Positions 38,057-47,653 of a stretch of DNA of 64,000 nt are shown here, piece after piece. This stretch comes from Pedobacter cryoconitis (GTDB taxonomy: Bacteria > Bacteroidota > Bacteroidia > Sphingobacteriales > Sphingobacteriaceae). Numbering within the stretch: position 1 is the first letter of the stretch; each line of letters opens with the position of its first letter. A program made the position numbers and the translations under genes. The notes below the pieces were generated by a model. It saw nothing but the letters and a program-made list of their open reading frames with translations, was not told where the DNA came from and ran no database searches. The stretch spans positions 422,782 through 486,781 of the forward strand of contig NZ_QLLR01000001.1 of NCBI RefSeq assembly GCF_003259615.1, written 5' to 3'.

Positions 38057-38065
38057 GCCAAGTAG
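38043..38065. repeat. Perfect 23-base palindrome over the lipoprotein stop codon
   Basis: CTACTTGGCTT-T-AAGCCAAGTAG is a perfect inverted repeat with 11-bp arms. It contains the last codons (TCT ACT TGG CTT) and the TAA stop of the lipoprotein gene. Confidence 0.85.
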
Positions 38066-38067
38066 AT

Positions 38068-38129
38068 AATCCCAAACAAATATTAAAGCCAATATTTGTT
38101 TATATTGGCTTTAATATTTGTTTGGGATT
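38068..38129. repeat. Perfect 28-bp inverted repeat with 6-base loop
   Basis: The left arm 38068-38095 and right arm 38102-38129 are exact reverse complements over 28 bp, with a TTGTTT loop. It follows the 23-base palindrome by two bases and ends 12 bases before the next start codon. There is no T run, so it is not a standard terminator. It could be an attenuator, an RNA processing element or a miniature mobile element. Confidence 0.85.
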
Positions 38130-38141
38130 ACAAATTAAATC

Positions 38142-38591
38142 ATGAAAATATTAAAGAAGCATAACACGTTATTGCAATACTCTATAAACCTTCTTTACTT
38201 TGAGAAAAATTCAGAGTTAAAGCAGACACAATATACTTCGAGCCACTGGACAATGGGAGCAGAAAACAGCTTACTTTTACAATATGATATATTTTTCTAC
38301 GCCAAAAATCCAATTACAAATGAGTGTTTTGTGAACTATCATAATAGATTCGACTTACAATGTATAATAGAGGATATTGTAGTTGATGCGGAAGAAGTAG
38401 TGAAGTTTAAAGAGATTATAAATGTTTCTGCTCAACTTTTCCTTATGCAGAACACAAAAGATTATTACTATTTATTAAATTTTAATGAAATGAATTTAAC
38501 AAGCGATAATAATCAAAATCCAACCAGACTAAGTGGAATCGACCTTGAGATCAAAAGTGTAAAGAAGGCAATGGGAATTTCACCCATTTAA
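38142..38591 (+). CDS. Hypothetical protein
   Basis: This 149-residue soluble protein is acidic/aromatic-rich, with segments YSINLLYFEKNSELKQTQYT and DIFFYAKNPITNECFVNYHN. No signal peptide or membrane segment is seen. I recognise no family. Its start codon lies 12 bases after a 28-bp perfect hairpin, so translation may be controlled by structure. It precedes an ATPase gene by 71 bases. Confidence 0.55.
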   Translation: MKILKKHNTLLQYSINLLYFEKNSELKQTQYTSSHWTMGAENSLLLQYDIFFYAKNPITNECFVNYHNRFDLQCIIEDIVVDAEEVVKFKEIINVSAQLFLMQNTKDYYYLLNFNEMNLTSDNNQNPTRLSGIDLEIKSVKKAMGISPI

Positions 38592-38662
38592 ACGCATATC
38601 AGCTGATGAATAAACTTTATTGTTCCAAGGAAACCTTAGTGTTAATCAATCATAATTAATGT

Positions 38663-39412
38663 ATGGAGGCTAAACCATACTTGCAAGAAATTGGACTAAA
38701 AGAAGGAAGCATTGCGTCCTTTGCCAATTATCCATTTAACATTCCTTCAATAAAAATGATGCCTGTAATTAAATTTCATGCAGATGTAACCTTTATTGTT
38801 GGAGAGAACGGTTCAGGAAAGTCTACATTTATTGAAGCCCTGGCCCAATGGTTAGGAATTTCAGCACAAGGAGGGTCAAATCAGGTTTATATGGAGGAAA
38901 GCGCTGGCCTGTTACTTCCCAGACATTTGAAAGGTTCAAAAAGCTATCGTAAACCAAAGGATTACTTTTTTTTACGTGCAGAGAGTCTTTATAATGTAGC
39001 CACTTATCTTGATGAAGTCTACCAGGGATCAGTAGCTGAAAATTACGGAGTTAATTCGTTACACGAATGTTCACACGGAGAATCTTTTTTAGCTATAATG
39101 GCAAATAGATTAGGAGGTAATGGTTTATATATCTTTGATGAACCTGAAGCAGCCCTTTCTCCAACTAGACAATTAACCGCCTTGAGCCTAATTGATACAC
39201 TGGTAAAAAAGAACTCACAATTTATAATTGCAACACATTCTCCCATATTATTAGCCTATCCGAATTCAATAATTTACCAATTCGATGAATCAGGAATAAA
39301 AGAAATTAGTTATGAAGATACACAGCCATTTATAGTTACAAAGTCTTTTTTAAACAACCATAAATCAATGATAAATAACTTATTATACAATTCAGAAAAT
39401 GATAAAGGTTAA
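38663..39412 (+). CDS. AAA/ABC-type ATPase
   Basis: The 249-residue protein is a single ABC-like ATPase domain: Walker A VGENGSGKSTFIEAL (about residue 50), signature-like ECSHGESFLAIMA, Walker B GLYIFDEPEAALSPTR and the switch region IIATHSPILLAYP. This pattern is shared by RecF/SMC-like and overcoming-lysogenization-type ATPases, but no nuclease domain is attached. The role is unknown. It follows a hypothetical gene and may work with it. Confidence 0.85.
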   Translation: MEAKPYLQEIGLKEGSIASFANYPFNIPSIKMMPVIKFHADVTFIVGENGSGKSTFIEALAQWLGISAQGGSNQVYMEESAGLLLPRHLKGSKSYRKPKDYFFLRAESLYNVATYLDEVYQGSVAENYGVNSLHECSHGESFLAIMANRLGGNGLYIFDEPEAALSPTRQLTALSLIDTLVKKNSQFIIATHSPILLAYPNSIIYQFDESGIKEISYEDTQPFIVTKSFLNNHKSMINNLLYNSENDKG

Positions 39413-39500
39413 AAACTCTTGCTTTTCACCTAACCGATGAGTAACATTGCAAAGAAGCATAGTCAAATGAACTGATCTAAACTCATTTATTTTTTACACC

Positions 39501-39821
39501 GTGAAATTTATAGCACTTCTTCTTTCTGTCATGGCGCTGCTGCTAACTGTCATCCCTTGTTGTGAGTTAGAAGCAAAAGAAAACCATACGCATCAAATTG
39601 AGCAAAAGAAAGTGCGCGTGCACAATGAAACAGACGATAACTGCTGTAAAGATTGCTCCCCTTTTTATGTTTGCGGCACTTGTACAGGATTTGCTTTTAC
39701 TGGCGAATTTGTGTGGACATATACCTTTCTGTCAGTACCGTTCCAGCACAATACTATTTACATCCCCTTTAAACTGACTAACCCTTCTGTTCTCATCTGG
39801 CAACCGCCCAAGCTATCTTAA
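39501..39821 (+). CDS. DUF6660 family protein, exported, Cys-rich
   Basis: This 106-residue protein has a signal segment (MKFIALLLSVMALLLTVIPC) and Cys-rich DNCCKDCSPFYVCGTCTGFA. His and Cys residues suggest metal binding. In Bacteroidota, such small proteins are often encoded directly upstream of TonB-dependent receptors, as here (60 bases to the next gene). Metal handling is inferred from the residues and the neighbour. Confidence 0.7.
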   Translation: MKFIALLLSVMALLLTVIPCCELEAKENHTHQIEQKKVRVHNETDDNCCKDCSPFYVCGTCTGFAFTGEFVWTYTFLSVPFQHNTIYIPFKLTNPSVLIWQPPKLS

Positions 39822-39881
39822 GTTCCCTCAACCAAAGTCCGCAGGACATATTTACCGAATGCAATAATTTAAAATCAAATC

Positions 39882-42062
39882 ATGAAAAGAACGATTGTGC
39901 TTTGGGCTATGCTATTATTTACAGCAGGTGCCTTTGCTCAAAATACTTATAAAGCAACAATTAAGGAAGCGAAAACCAATAGGATATTATCTGGCGCAAC
40001 TGTCAAAATATCAGGTACGTCACTTGAAACTACATCAGATGAAAAAGGATCAATTATACTAAATAATATACCATCGGGTAAGCAGATTATACAATATACT
40101 TATGTCGGCTTTCTGACCAAAACTGATACTTTAACCTTTCCCCTCTCAAACACCACACCTGCGGAAATTTCACTCACCTCAGTGGCAGAAAATGAGGAAC
40201 TTGAAGAAGTAGTTGTTTCCGCGACCAGGAGCACCCGCACCATAGCCAGCATTCCAACCCGCGTAGAAGTTATTGGAGGCGAAGAGCTCGATGAAAAAGG
40301 GAATATGAAGCCTGGCGACATCCGCATGATGCTGGCTGAAAGTACAGGAATACAAACACAGCAAACTTCTGCCACAAGTGGTAACTCTGCTATCCGCATT
40401 CAGGGACTGGACGGAAAATACACGCAGATTATACGGGACGGTTTCCCCCTGTATTCAGGTTTTTCTGGCGGACTTGGCTTATTACAGATAGCACCGTTAG
40501 ACCTGCAACAGGTTGAAGTGATCAAAGGATCATCCTCTACCCTATACGGTGGCGGTGCGATAGCTGGCCTGGTAAACCTGGTATCCAAAAAGCCAACGAA
40601 CGAACGCCAGCTGAATTTCCTTTTAAATGGAACTTCTGCTCTGGGTTTGGATGTCAGTAGTTTTTACGCACAGAAATTTGACAAAATCGGCATTACTATT
40701 TACGGAGCCTATAACAAAGGAACTGCCTATGATCCGTCAGGTATTGGTTTAACAGCGATTCCTAAGTTTGACCGTTTCACCTTAAACCCGAAACTATTTT
40801 TTTATTTTAATGAAGCTACAACACTTTCTGCAGGGATCAATGCTACGACTGAAAAACGTATTGGCGGTGATCTGGAATACGTAAGAGGAAACGCCAGTGC
40901 CGCGCACTCTTATTTCGAGGAGAACAAAACCGGCCGTTACAGCTCACAATTAGAACTGGATCATAAACTAAATGATAGCGAAAAAATCGTAATCCGTAAT
41001 TCCGTGAGTTACTACGATCGTAGTATCGGGCTGCCTGACTACCTGTTCTCAGGGGTACAGGTATCTACCTATAGTGAGGCTAACTATAGCTGGAACAGTG
41101 AGAAAGCAGACTGGGTTGCCGGGGTAAATTTCCTGACTGACCATTTCAGGGAACATCAGAACAGCAGCGTAGCACTAAGAAGTTACCACTATACGACCAT
41201 TGGGGCATTTGCACAAAACACCTGGAACTTAGCTGAAAAATTCAGTATAGAATCTGGTATTCGCGGTGATTATCACAATGAATACGGCTTTTTTTTCCTG
41301 CCGAAGATTTCTGGACTATTGAAAATCAATCAACATTTCTCAATGCGCTTAGGCGGAGGATTAGGCTATAAAGCACCTACTGTGTTTACTGAAGATGCAG
41401 AAAGGATTCAATTCCGGAATGTGTTACCGATTGACGTGAAGAATACCAAAGCAGAGCGCTCCTACGGCGCGAACTACGATGTAAACTACCGCACCAGTAT
41501 AGTTGATGGTCAGGTCGGATTTAGCATCAACCACATGTTTTTCTACACCCGGATCAATAACCCGATTTTGTTAACCCCGGATGCAGGCGGCAATTTAGCT
41601 TATGTTCAGCCTAACGGAAATCTGGATACGAAGGGGATGGAAACCAATGCCAAAATCACTTACAGCAATTTCAAATTATTCATTGGTTACACATTCGCTG
41701 ATGTAAACCAGCATATGGGAAGCAAAAGCATGGTTTACCCTCTTGTTTCTAAACATCGTCTGAATAATGTGCTGATGTACGAAATAGAAGATAAATGGAA
41801 AATTGGCTTAGAAGCTTATTACTTCAATAAACAGCAGCTAAACGACGGCACTACAGGTAAAAGTTACTGGACTACAGGATTTATGGCCGAAAAACTTTGG
41901 GAGCGCTTTTCTATTTTTGTGAACTTTGAGAATTTCAGCGATACCCGCCAGACTAAGTTTGATACGATCTATACAGGAACCCTCACTGCTCCTGTTTTCA
42001 GAGATATTTATGCACCCGTTGATGGTTTTGTAGTTAACGGAGGAATAAAAATAAGATTATAA
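39882..42062 (+). CDS. TonB-dependent receptor
   Basis: The 726-residue outer-membrane protein has a signal peptide (ending AGAFAQ), a carboxypeptidase-like regulatory domain at 21-105 (ILSGATVKISGTSLETTSDE), the plug domain at about 130-230 (GDIRMMLAESTGIQTQQTSA, VEVIKGSSSTLYGGGAIAG) and a beta-barrel ending at an aromatic-type C terminus. The DUF6660 protein upstream hints at metal or metal-chelate uptake. The barrel is complete, and the substrate is not readable. Confidence 0.92.
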   Translation: MKRTIVLWAMLLFTAGAFAQNTYKATIKEAKTNRILSGATVKISGTSLETTSDEKGSIILNNIPSGKQIIQYTYVGFLTKTDTLTFPLSNTTPAEISLTSVAENEELEEVVVSATRSTRTIASIPTRVEVIGGEELDEKGNMKPGDIRMMLAESTGIQTQQTSATSGNSAIRIQGLDGKYTQIIRDGFPLYSGFSGGLGLLQIAPLDLQQVEVIKGSSSTLYGGGAIAGLVNLVSKKPTNERQLNFLLNGTSALGLDVSSFYAQKFDKIGITIYGAYNKGTAYDPSGIGLTAIPKFDRFTLNPKLFFYFNEATTLSAGINATTEKRIGGDLEYVRGNASAAHSYFEENKTGRYSSQLELDHKLNDSEKIVIRNSVSYYDRSIGLPDYLFSGVQVSTYSEANYSWNSEKADWVAGVNFLTDHFREHQNSSVALRSYHYTTIGAFAQNTWNLAEKFSIESGIRGDYHNEYGFFFLPKISGLLKINQHFSMRLGGGLGYKAPTVFTEDAERIQFRNVLPIDVKNTKAERSYGANYDVNYRTSIVDGQVGFSINHMFFYTRINNPILLTPDAGGNLAYVQPNGNLDTKGMETNAKITYSNFKLFIGYTFADVNQHMGSKSMVYPLVSKHRLNNVLMYEIEDKWKIGLEAYYFNKQQLNDGTTGKSYWTTGFMAEKLWERFSIFVNFENFSDTRQTKFDTIYTGTLTAPVFRDIYAPVDGFVVNGGIKIRL

Positions 42063-42069
42063 AATTTCA

Positions 42070-42099
42070 AAAACCGTTACCTCAGCTGTAACGGTTTTT
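42070..42099. terminator. Terminator between convergent genes
   Basis: AAAACCGTTAC...GTAACGGTTTTT stem with T run, starting 8 bases after the receptor stop and reaching the stop of the convergent lipoprotein gene. Confidence 0.85.
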
Positions 42100-42670
42100 A
42101 TTTTGAGCCGATTTTTAATAATTCAGCATACATATTATTTAAAAAACTTTGCTGACTGGTATCTTCCTTGAAATATCGCTGATAGAGGACACTGCAACTC
42201 TCTACATCGGAAATATTTTTTGTGTTAAAAGACCAATCATCTGTGTTCTTGACTGTAATTCCTATATCAGTACTGCAGCTTTGCCACAGCTCGGAGAATT
42301 TAGTGCTTTTATCTTTGCTTAATTTATCGAAGTCTGCATAAACTGAAAATCCGTGCATTTCCGAATTAAAAAATTTCGTAATCGAAGTTACGGGCACACC
42401 TCCCCAATCTATCGTTTGACCACTTGGAAGCTCTATTGAATTGAGTTTTTCCTCACTCATCATTTTATCTTGTTTTCCTTCTTTGAAAAAGTGTTCCTCA
42501 TAAACCAAAGTTGTTCCCACCGGAACTAATATCTTTTTAACTACCATTGGTTCCGTAGTCATATAATAAGGATAATCTGGAGAAGAATTTCCTGTCGGAT
42601 TCATACTTCCCATACATCCCATTAAAGAGAATAAGCCCAATAAAAAAGAAGAAAATTTAAAAAATTTCAT
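42098..42670 (-). CDS. Hypothetical lipoprotein
   Basis: The 190-residue protein starts MKFFKFSSFLLGLFSLMGCM, with lipobox SLMGC. The longer frame from 42712 adds 14 residues and spoils the signal. The mature part has VVKKILVPVGTTLVYEEHFF and a KLNSIELPSGQTIDWGGVPV segment, typical of Pedobacter-type lipoproteins of unknown role. Its stop codon overlaps the terminator shared with the receptor gene. Confidence 0.7.
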   Translation of the reverse strand: MKFFKFSSFLLGLFSLMGCMGSMNPTGNSSPDYPYYMTTEPMVVKKILVPVGTTLVYEEHFFKEGKQDKMMSEEKLNSIELPSGQTIDWGGVPVTSITKFFNSEMHGFSVYADFDKLSKDKSTKFSELWQSCSTDIGITVKNTDDWSFNTKNISDVESCSVLYQRYFKEDTSQQSFLNNMYAELLKIGSK

Positions 42671-42821
42671 AAGCGTTATTTCAGCAAGTTCAGCACATTC
42701 AGCTTGCGTCATTTGCTAAAATAATAAAACATATTCCTTATATGATAAAAAAGTACTATACAAGTCAGTTATTTTGAAATGCTATATTGCATTATGGATT
42801 ATAGCTTTTATTGCGCCTGAT

Positions 42822-43910
42822 ATGGTAGTGTTTAACTTCTATACCCTTTTGACGGGTATTTCTGGCATCAATTTAATTTTCATCGCGCTTTACAGCCTCT
42901 TAAATAAAGAGCGCAGAAAAAGCCTGACTGCATTTTTTCTTTCTTTTTTCTGCATTTTTTTATCAATAAATCTTTTATATGATATTTTAACGCTTAACAA
43001 TGTCTTTGGGTTTTACCTCAGATTTTTAGACGAATTTTCTCTTTTATTAGCTTTTCCATGCCTATATTTTTATGTGCTCTTGTTAACAAATAATCGCCTG
43101 GCATTTGAAAAAAGATATTTATTCCACTGTATTCCTGCAGTTTTTTTTCTGGTTATATGGGTATTTCCGCCAGAAAGCTTCTTATTGTGGAACCGAAACT
43201 TGCCTATGAGTTTGCTTTACCGGCACCTTAATCATATCCAATTCTTGTTCTATATCATATTAATCTTTAGCACTCTAAGGAAAAATGACAAAGTTTCGAA
43301 GGAACTGATCTCTACGATTGAAAATGGAAATTTAAAGTGGATTAAAGAATTGTTAATATTCTTATTTATCCTGTTTTTAGTGTGGATATTAGATAATGCA
43401 GGATTAATCAACGGAACTGTAATGGCCATCCCCTTACTGTTATTTAGTTATTGGCTGGGGCAACATGCAATTAATCAAAAAGACATTTATTACAACGTTT
43501 CAAAAGATTTTAAAATAGATTCTGTAATGCCAGAACAGAATCGATATAGAAATTCAAAACTTACTGAAGCTAATAAGAGAGGTTATGTGGCAAGCATTGA
43601 AGAATTTATGTCTACGGAGAAGCCTTACCTGAATAATGAACTTACCTTAACTTCTATGGCAAACAAACTTGATTTAAAACCGATTCATTTATCACAGGTT
43701 TTAAATGAGGAATTCAAAGAGAATTTTTATGCCTTTATAAATCGCTACCGCATTATTGAAAGCCAAAGATTATTAAAAGATATACGCTATCGGAACTATA
43801 GTATACAAGCGATAGCCTTTGAAGCTGGTTTTAATTCCATGTCTACCTTCAACAAAGCTTTTAAAGAAATTGTGGGCAAGGCTCCTTCAATCTATCAAAA
43901 AGAGGATTAG
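42822..43910 (+). CDS. AraC-type regulator with N-terminal membrane domain
   Basis: This 362-residue protein has six or seven transmembrane segments in residues 5-220 (FFLSFFCIFLSINLLYDILT, CIPAVFFLVIWVFPPES, LIFLFILFLVWILDNAG) and a C-terminal AraC HTH (LTSMANKLDLKPIHLSQVLN, YSIQAIAFEAGFNSMSTFNK). Such fusions sense membrane-borne signals in Bacteroidota. An upstream TTG at 42774 could add 16 residues, but ATG at 42822 is preferred. The outer-membrane barrel gene downstream (100 bases) is its likely target. Confidence 0.85.
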   Translation: MVVFNFYTLLTGISGINLIFIALYSLLNKERRKSLTAFFLSFFCIFLSINLLYDILTLNNVFGFYLRFLDEFSLLLAFPCLYFYVLLLTNNRLAFEKRYLFHCIPAVFFLVIWVFPPESFLLWNRNLPMSLLYRHLNHIQFLFYIILIFSTLRKNDKVSKELISTIENGNLKWIKELLIFLFILFLVWILDNAGLINGTVMAIPLLLFSYWLGQHAINQKDIYYNVSKDFKIDSVMPEQNRYRNSKLTEANKRGYVASIEEFMSTEKPYLNNELTLTSMANKLDLKPIHLSQVLNEEFKENFYAFINRYRIIESQRLLKDIRYRNYSIQAIAFEAGFNSMSTFNKAFKEIVGKAPSIYQKED

Positions 43911-44010
43911 TTAATTCCTAAAGCCTATGCGGTTATACGCCTAAGCTTAGCCGGAAGGCCTTTCGTGGAATAACAACGAGTTTTGGATTACAATAAAAAT
44001 CCAATTGCTC

Positions 44011-46434
44011 ATGAAAACATCAATACTTTTTATGCTCATGCTAATTAGTAGCTTAGGCTTTGCCCAGTCCAACAGCAGCCTGTCAGGACATTTAAAATAC
44101 AAAGATGGTCTGACTGCAAAAGACATTACAGTTTCTCTTATAAGGTTCAGTGACTCCGTTTTAGTACAAAGACTCAATGTTTTAGAAGATGGCTATTACC
44201 TATTTAAGGATTTGAAACCCGGAACATATGTTATTGTTTTTACATCTTTAGGCATCCGGGAAGTAAAGCGCGGACCGATACCCCTTAAAAATGAAAGTCT
44301 TGTTTTAGATACTATTCTCTTAAATCGGAGTATACAACAACTACAAGAAGTTAGCATTAAAAGCACCCAGCCTTTAATCCAGAGATCAATTGATAAAACT
44401 ATTTTAAATGTTGAGCATACGAGCCTTGCTATAGGTAATACGGCATTAGATCTATTGAACAGAGCGCCCGGTTTAACCGTTCTAAATGATGGAACCATCC
44501 AATTAAATGGCAAACAAGGCGTTACAGTTATGTTAGATGGCAAACTTACTTATTTATCATCTTCACAACTTACCTCCTTATTGCGTAACACAAATTCAAG
44601 TCAAATTAAATCAATAGAAATCATGACGCATCCACCAGTTAAATATGATGCGTCTGGAAGTGCTGGTTTAATTAATATCATTTTAAAAAAAAATAAGGAG
44701 CTTGGGAGCAACGGGACGATTACTGCAGATGGTGCAGTTGGAAAATATATAAAGGCTAATACAGGATTTTCAATAAATCAAAGGAGTAAAAAGTTAAACG
44801 TTTACGGGAACTATAATTATGCTGACAATAAAAGATACGGAATATTGAACCTCGACCGGGCAGCCAATATGCTCGGAAACCTAAGTAATATAGTCCAGCA
44901 AAGTAATTCAACAACAACGAATCACAATCATACTTACAAAGCTGGCCTGGATTACAATTTTGATAAAAATAATACGGTTGGATTAGTTGTAGCTGGATAT
45001 ACCAATGACCAAGATGAAATAATAAACAATAAATCGTTCATTAATCATTCTGTTACACAGCCATCCCAAATTATAGCGCTTAATAAGGGGAAAAACAGCT
45101 ATTCAAATATAGCTTATAACCTGAACTATAAATCTTTAATAGATACACTTGGTCAGCAAATAGATATTGATTTAGCACTTTTAAACTATAATAATGCTGA
45201 GCAGGTTATTTATGAGAACAACTTTTTTGATGAGAATGGAAACCCTGGTATGAAGGCAGCAATATTCAGAAATATATCACCAACAGACTTAAAAATAAAA
45301 GCACTTACCATTAATTATACACTCCCGCTTTCAAAAACATCAACCGTTGACATTGGTCTTAAATCAAGCCTTGTCAAGACAGACAACGATTTTCTGGTTG
45401 AAAACAAAGAGGGAAATTCGTGGTTGAAAGATTTTGAGCAAAGCAATAGATTCCGGTATAAAGAACTTATCAATGCCGCTTATTTAAATCTTAATAAAGA
45501 TTTGCCTGGTTTCAATATGCAGCTGGGTGTACGCGCTGAGCATACATCCACCAAAGGTAATTCTATTACAATGGCTGAGGTGGTCAAAAGGGAATATTTG
45601 GATTTGTTCCCTGTCATTACCTTTAGCAAAAAAATTAACAAGGATAATACAGTTAGTTTAACAGCCAATAGCCGAATAGATCGTCCTAATTATGGCACTT
45701 TGAATCCATTTATTTATTACCTGGACTTATACACCTATAAACGCGGCAATCCTGATTTAAAACCGCAATACACTAACAGCTTGTCTTTCAATTATATTTT
45801 ACGACAAAAATATGGGCTGCAAGTCGCATATAGTCATACGAAGGATGTCATTACCGACATTATAAAGCCAGACACAGTCCGCAAAGCCCTATTTACTTCT
45901 CCTGAGAATCTGGCCAGGCAAAATTCAATCAGTTTAAGTCTGAGTATACCGCTGACTATAGCCAGTTTCTGGACTATGTATAATGATCTTAGCGCATATC
46001 ATGTGAATTTTTACTCCAATAATATTTTAGGCACAACCTATAACAGTAATCAGAATGCCATGAATTTTAAGTCTTATTCTACATTTTCACTAAGTAAAAA
46101 TTTCAGCTTCGATCTCTCTTATTGCTATCAATCCAGGCAGCTTTTTGGCACCTCCTATTTGAAATCATTTTCATTTGTAGATGCAGGCACGTCCTATAAA
46201 TTTTTCGGCAATCGTTTAAATGCTAAACTTTCCGTTAAAGACATCTTTAACAAAAAAACACAAATTATATATAGCAACCTGCCTGGATTAAATTACACGA
46301 TGTACGATAAACCAGAAACAAGGATAATTGTGTTAGGCTTAAGCTATTCCTTTGGTGGTAAGGAAGTAAGACAGCCAAGAAGGAGATCAACAGGAATTGA
46401 AGAGGAAAAAAGCAGGATCGGAGGTATCAGGTAA
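44011..46434 (+). CDS. Outer-membrane beta-barrel protein (TonB-receptor-like, OMP_b-brl_3)
   Basis: The 807-residue protein begins MKTSILFMLMLISSLGFAQ (signal), with a carboxypeptidase-like domain at about 20-100, a plug-like part (LDLLNRAPGLTVLNDGTIQL, IEIMTHPPVKYDASGSAGLI) and a beta-barrel ending GLSYSFGGKEVRQPRRRS. A TTG two codons upstream is not credible. The C-terminal tail after the last barrel strand is basic and unusual (RRRSTGIEEEKSRIGG). It follows the 7TM-AraC gene. The substrate is unknown. Confidence 0.88.
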   Translation: MKTSILFMLMLISSLGFAQSNSSLSGHLKYKDGLTAKDITVSLIRFSDSVLVQRLNVLEDGYYLFKDLKPGTYVIVFTSLGIREVKRGPIPLKNESLVLDTILLNRSIQQLQEVSIKSTQPLIQRSIDKTILNVEHTSLAIGNTALDLLNRAPGLTVLNDGTIQLNGKQGVTVMLDGKLTYLSSSQLTSLLRNTNSSQIKSIEIMTHPPVKYDASGSAGLINIILKKNKELGSNGTITADGAVGKYIKANTGFSINQRSKKLNVYGNYNYADNKRYGILNLDRAANMLGNLSNIVQQSNSTTTNHNHTYKAGLDYNFDKNNTVGLVVAGYTNDQDEIINNKSFINHSVTQPSQIIALNKGKNSYSNIAYNLNYKSLIDTLGQQIDIDLALLNYNNAEQVIYENNFFDENGNPGMKAAIFRNISPTDLKIKALTINYTLPLSKTSTVDIGLKSSLVKTDNDFLVENKEGNSWLKDFEQSNRFRYKELINAAYLNLNKDLPGFNMQLGVRAEHTSTKGNSITMAEVVKREYLDLFPVITFSKKINKDNTVSLTANSRIDRPNYGTLNPFIYYLDLYTYKRGNPDLKPQYTNSLSFNYILRQKYGLQVAYSHTKDVITDIIKPDTVRKALFTSPENLARQNSISLSLSIPLTIASFWTMYNDLSAYHVNFYSNNILGTTYNSNQNAMNFKSYSTFSLSKNFSFDLSYCYQSRQLFGTSYLKSFSFVDAGTSYKFFGNRLNAKLSVKDIFNKKTQIIYSNLPGLNYTMYDKPETRIIVLGLSYSFGGKEVRQPRRRSTGIEEEKSRIGGIR

Positions 46435-46600
46435 TACGATCTCTTAAAAAAATTTCATCAGAATACGGGGGAATAATGGCATTATACAGTTTGCCTGATA
46501 GAATCAAAATTTTAAAAAAATTAACTCCATCATACAGAAAAATGTTATTTTTTTAATAATCAAATAAGATTATTATCTTACAAAAACCAAATATACCACT

Positions 46601-47521
46601 ATGACTAAACGCTTCTTTATCCTGCCACTATTGCTGCTTTCAATTTTCAGCTGTAAAAAAAAAGTTTCACAACCTGAAATTAAACTTTTTAGCGCCGATT
46701 ACAAGGATATGCAATTGAATAGCGGTTTTAAAAACAACAGCATCTCCATCAAGGGAACGGATTGGTCGGTCGAATATGTGAAAGATGCAGTCTCAGGAGA
46801 GGTGTTTCTGGATCAGGCCGGACAACCTATAGCCTTAAAGGGCCTGGGTAATGTAGAATTACAAAAAGGATGGCTGAAACTAGAAAGAAAGCAAGCAAAT
46901 GATCAGCTTACCCTGTCCTTGAAGGAGAATTTAGGTACTACTGCAAGAAAATTCCTGATCGGCATTCTTGCTGACGGAAATCGGGATCAGCTTTCTTTTA
47001 CCCAAACCCGCGGTAAAGGTTATACCCTAGTGAAAAAGGAAATTACAGAGGTTCCGGGAAGCAGGAAGGAATATACCAGTGAAGAGGGTTTGCATACAAT
47101 CACGGCAACTAATCCAGACTGGGTAGCAAAGTTTGTTGACATTTCGGACATCTATAAAGATGTGAAACATATGTCTGAATTTACCAGTGACGATGATGAC
47201 GCATTTAATTGGGTAAATGCAACAGATACATCAGTATTTATGGATGAAATTAAGAAAGATGGCAAGATTTACTGGTCACAGCCTGTAGCCTATAAAAAAG
47301 GGCAGTCCTTAGAACCCTATGTAAAAACCGGTGGTAGTAAAATAGAAATTCTTGTTCAAGCCAACACAAGCGCTAAGGCCAGGGGAAAGATAACTTACTT
47401 GTCCAGAGAAAGCCATTATACCTTTACCATTAAAAATTCATCTTCAGGAAACCTCTTTGAGGTGTCTGGCACTTGGAAACAGAAAGTGCCAATATCCACG
47501 TCTACTGAGCTTTATGAATAA
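46601..47521 (+). CDS. Hypothetical lipoprotein
   Basis: This 306-residue protein has a lipoprotein signal (FILPLLLLSIFSCKKK, lipobox SIFSC). The body has no catalytic motif I recognise. It has several internal beta-type stretches, such as SIKGTDWSVEYVKDA and GKITYLSRESHYTF, and an acidic run (SDDDDAFNW) near residue 200. It is a typical Bacteroidota secreted or surface lipoprotein of unknown role. It stands alone. Confidence 0.65.
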   Translation: MTKRFFILPLLLLSIFSCKKKVSQPEIKLFSADYKDMQLNSGFKNNSISIKGTDWSVEYVKDAVSGEVFLDQAGQPIALKGLGNVELQKGWLKLERKQANDQLTLSLKENLGTTARKFLIGILADGNRDQLSFTQTRGKGYTLVKKEITEVPGSRKEYTSEEGLHTITATNPDWVAKFVDISDIYKDVKHMSEFTSDDDDAFNWVNATDTSVFMDEIKKDGKIYWSQPVAYKKGQSLEPYVKTGGSKIEILVQANTSAKARGKITYLSRESHYTFTIKNSSSGNLFEVSGTWKQKVPISTSTELYE

Positions 47522-47653
47522 TAAACAGTTTCTACTAACGCTGAGCTTTTTCCGTTTTTGGTCTGATTATCAGGAAAACAGCAAACAGATCTCTTATATT
47601 AGATCAGTGTAAAAAAACAGCACTTATTTGGTTATAACCGGAGGATTTTGAGC

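Noticed and set aside
40100..40399. Minus-strand open frame inside the TonB receptor gene.
   Set aside because: Ser/Val/Thr-rich shadow of the receptor's codons; no independent evidence.
43923..44004. CTAAGCTTAG palindrome before the outer-membrane barrel gene.
   Set aside because: Ten bases only, and no second copy or regulator partner seen.
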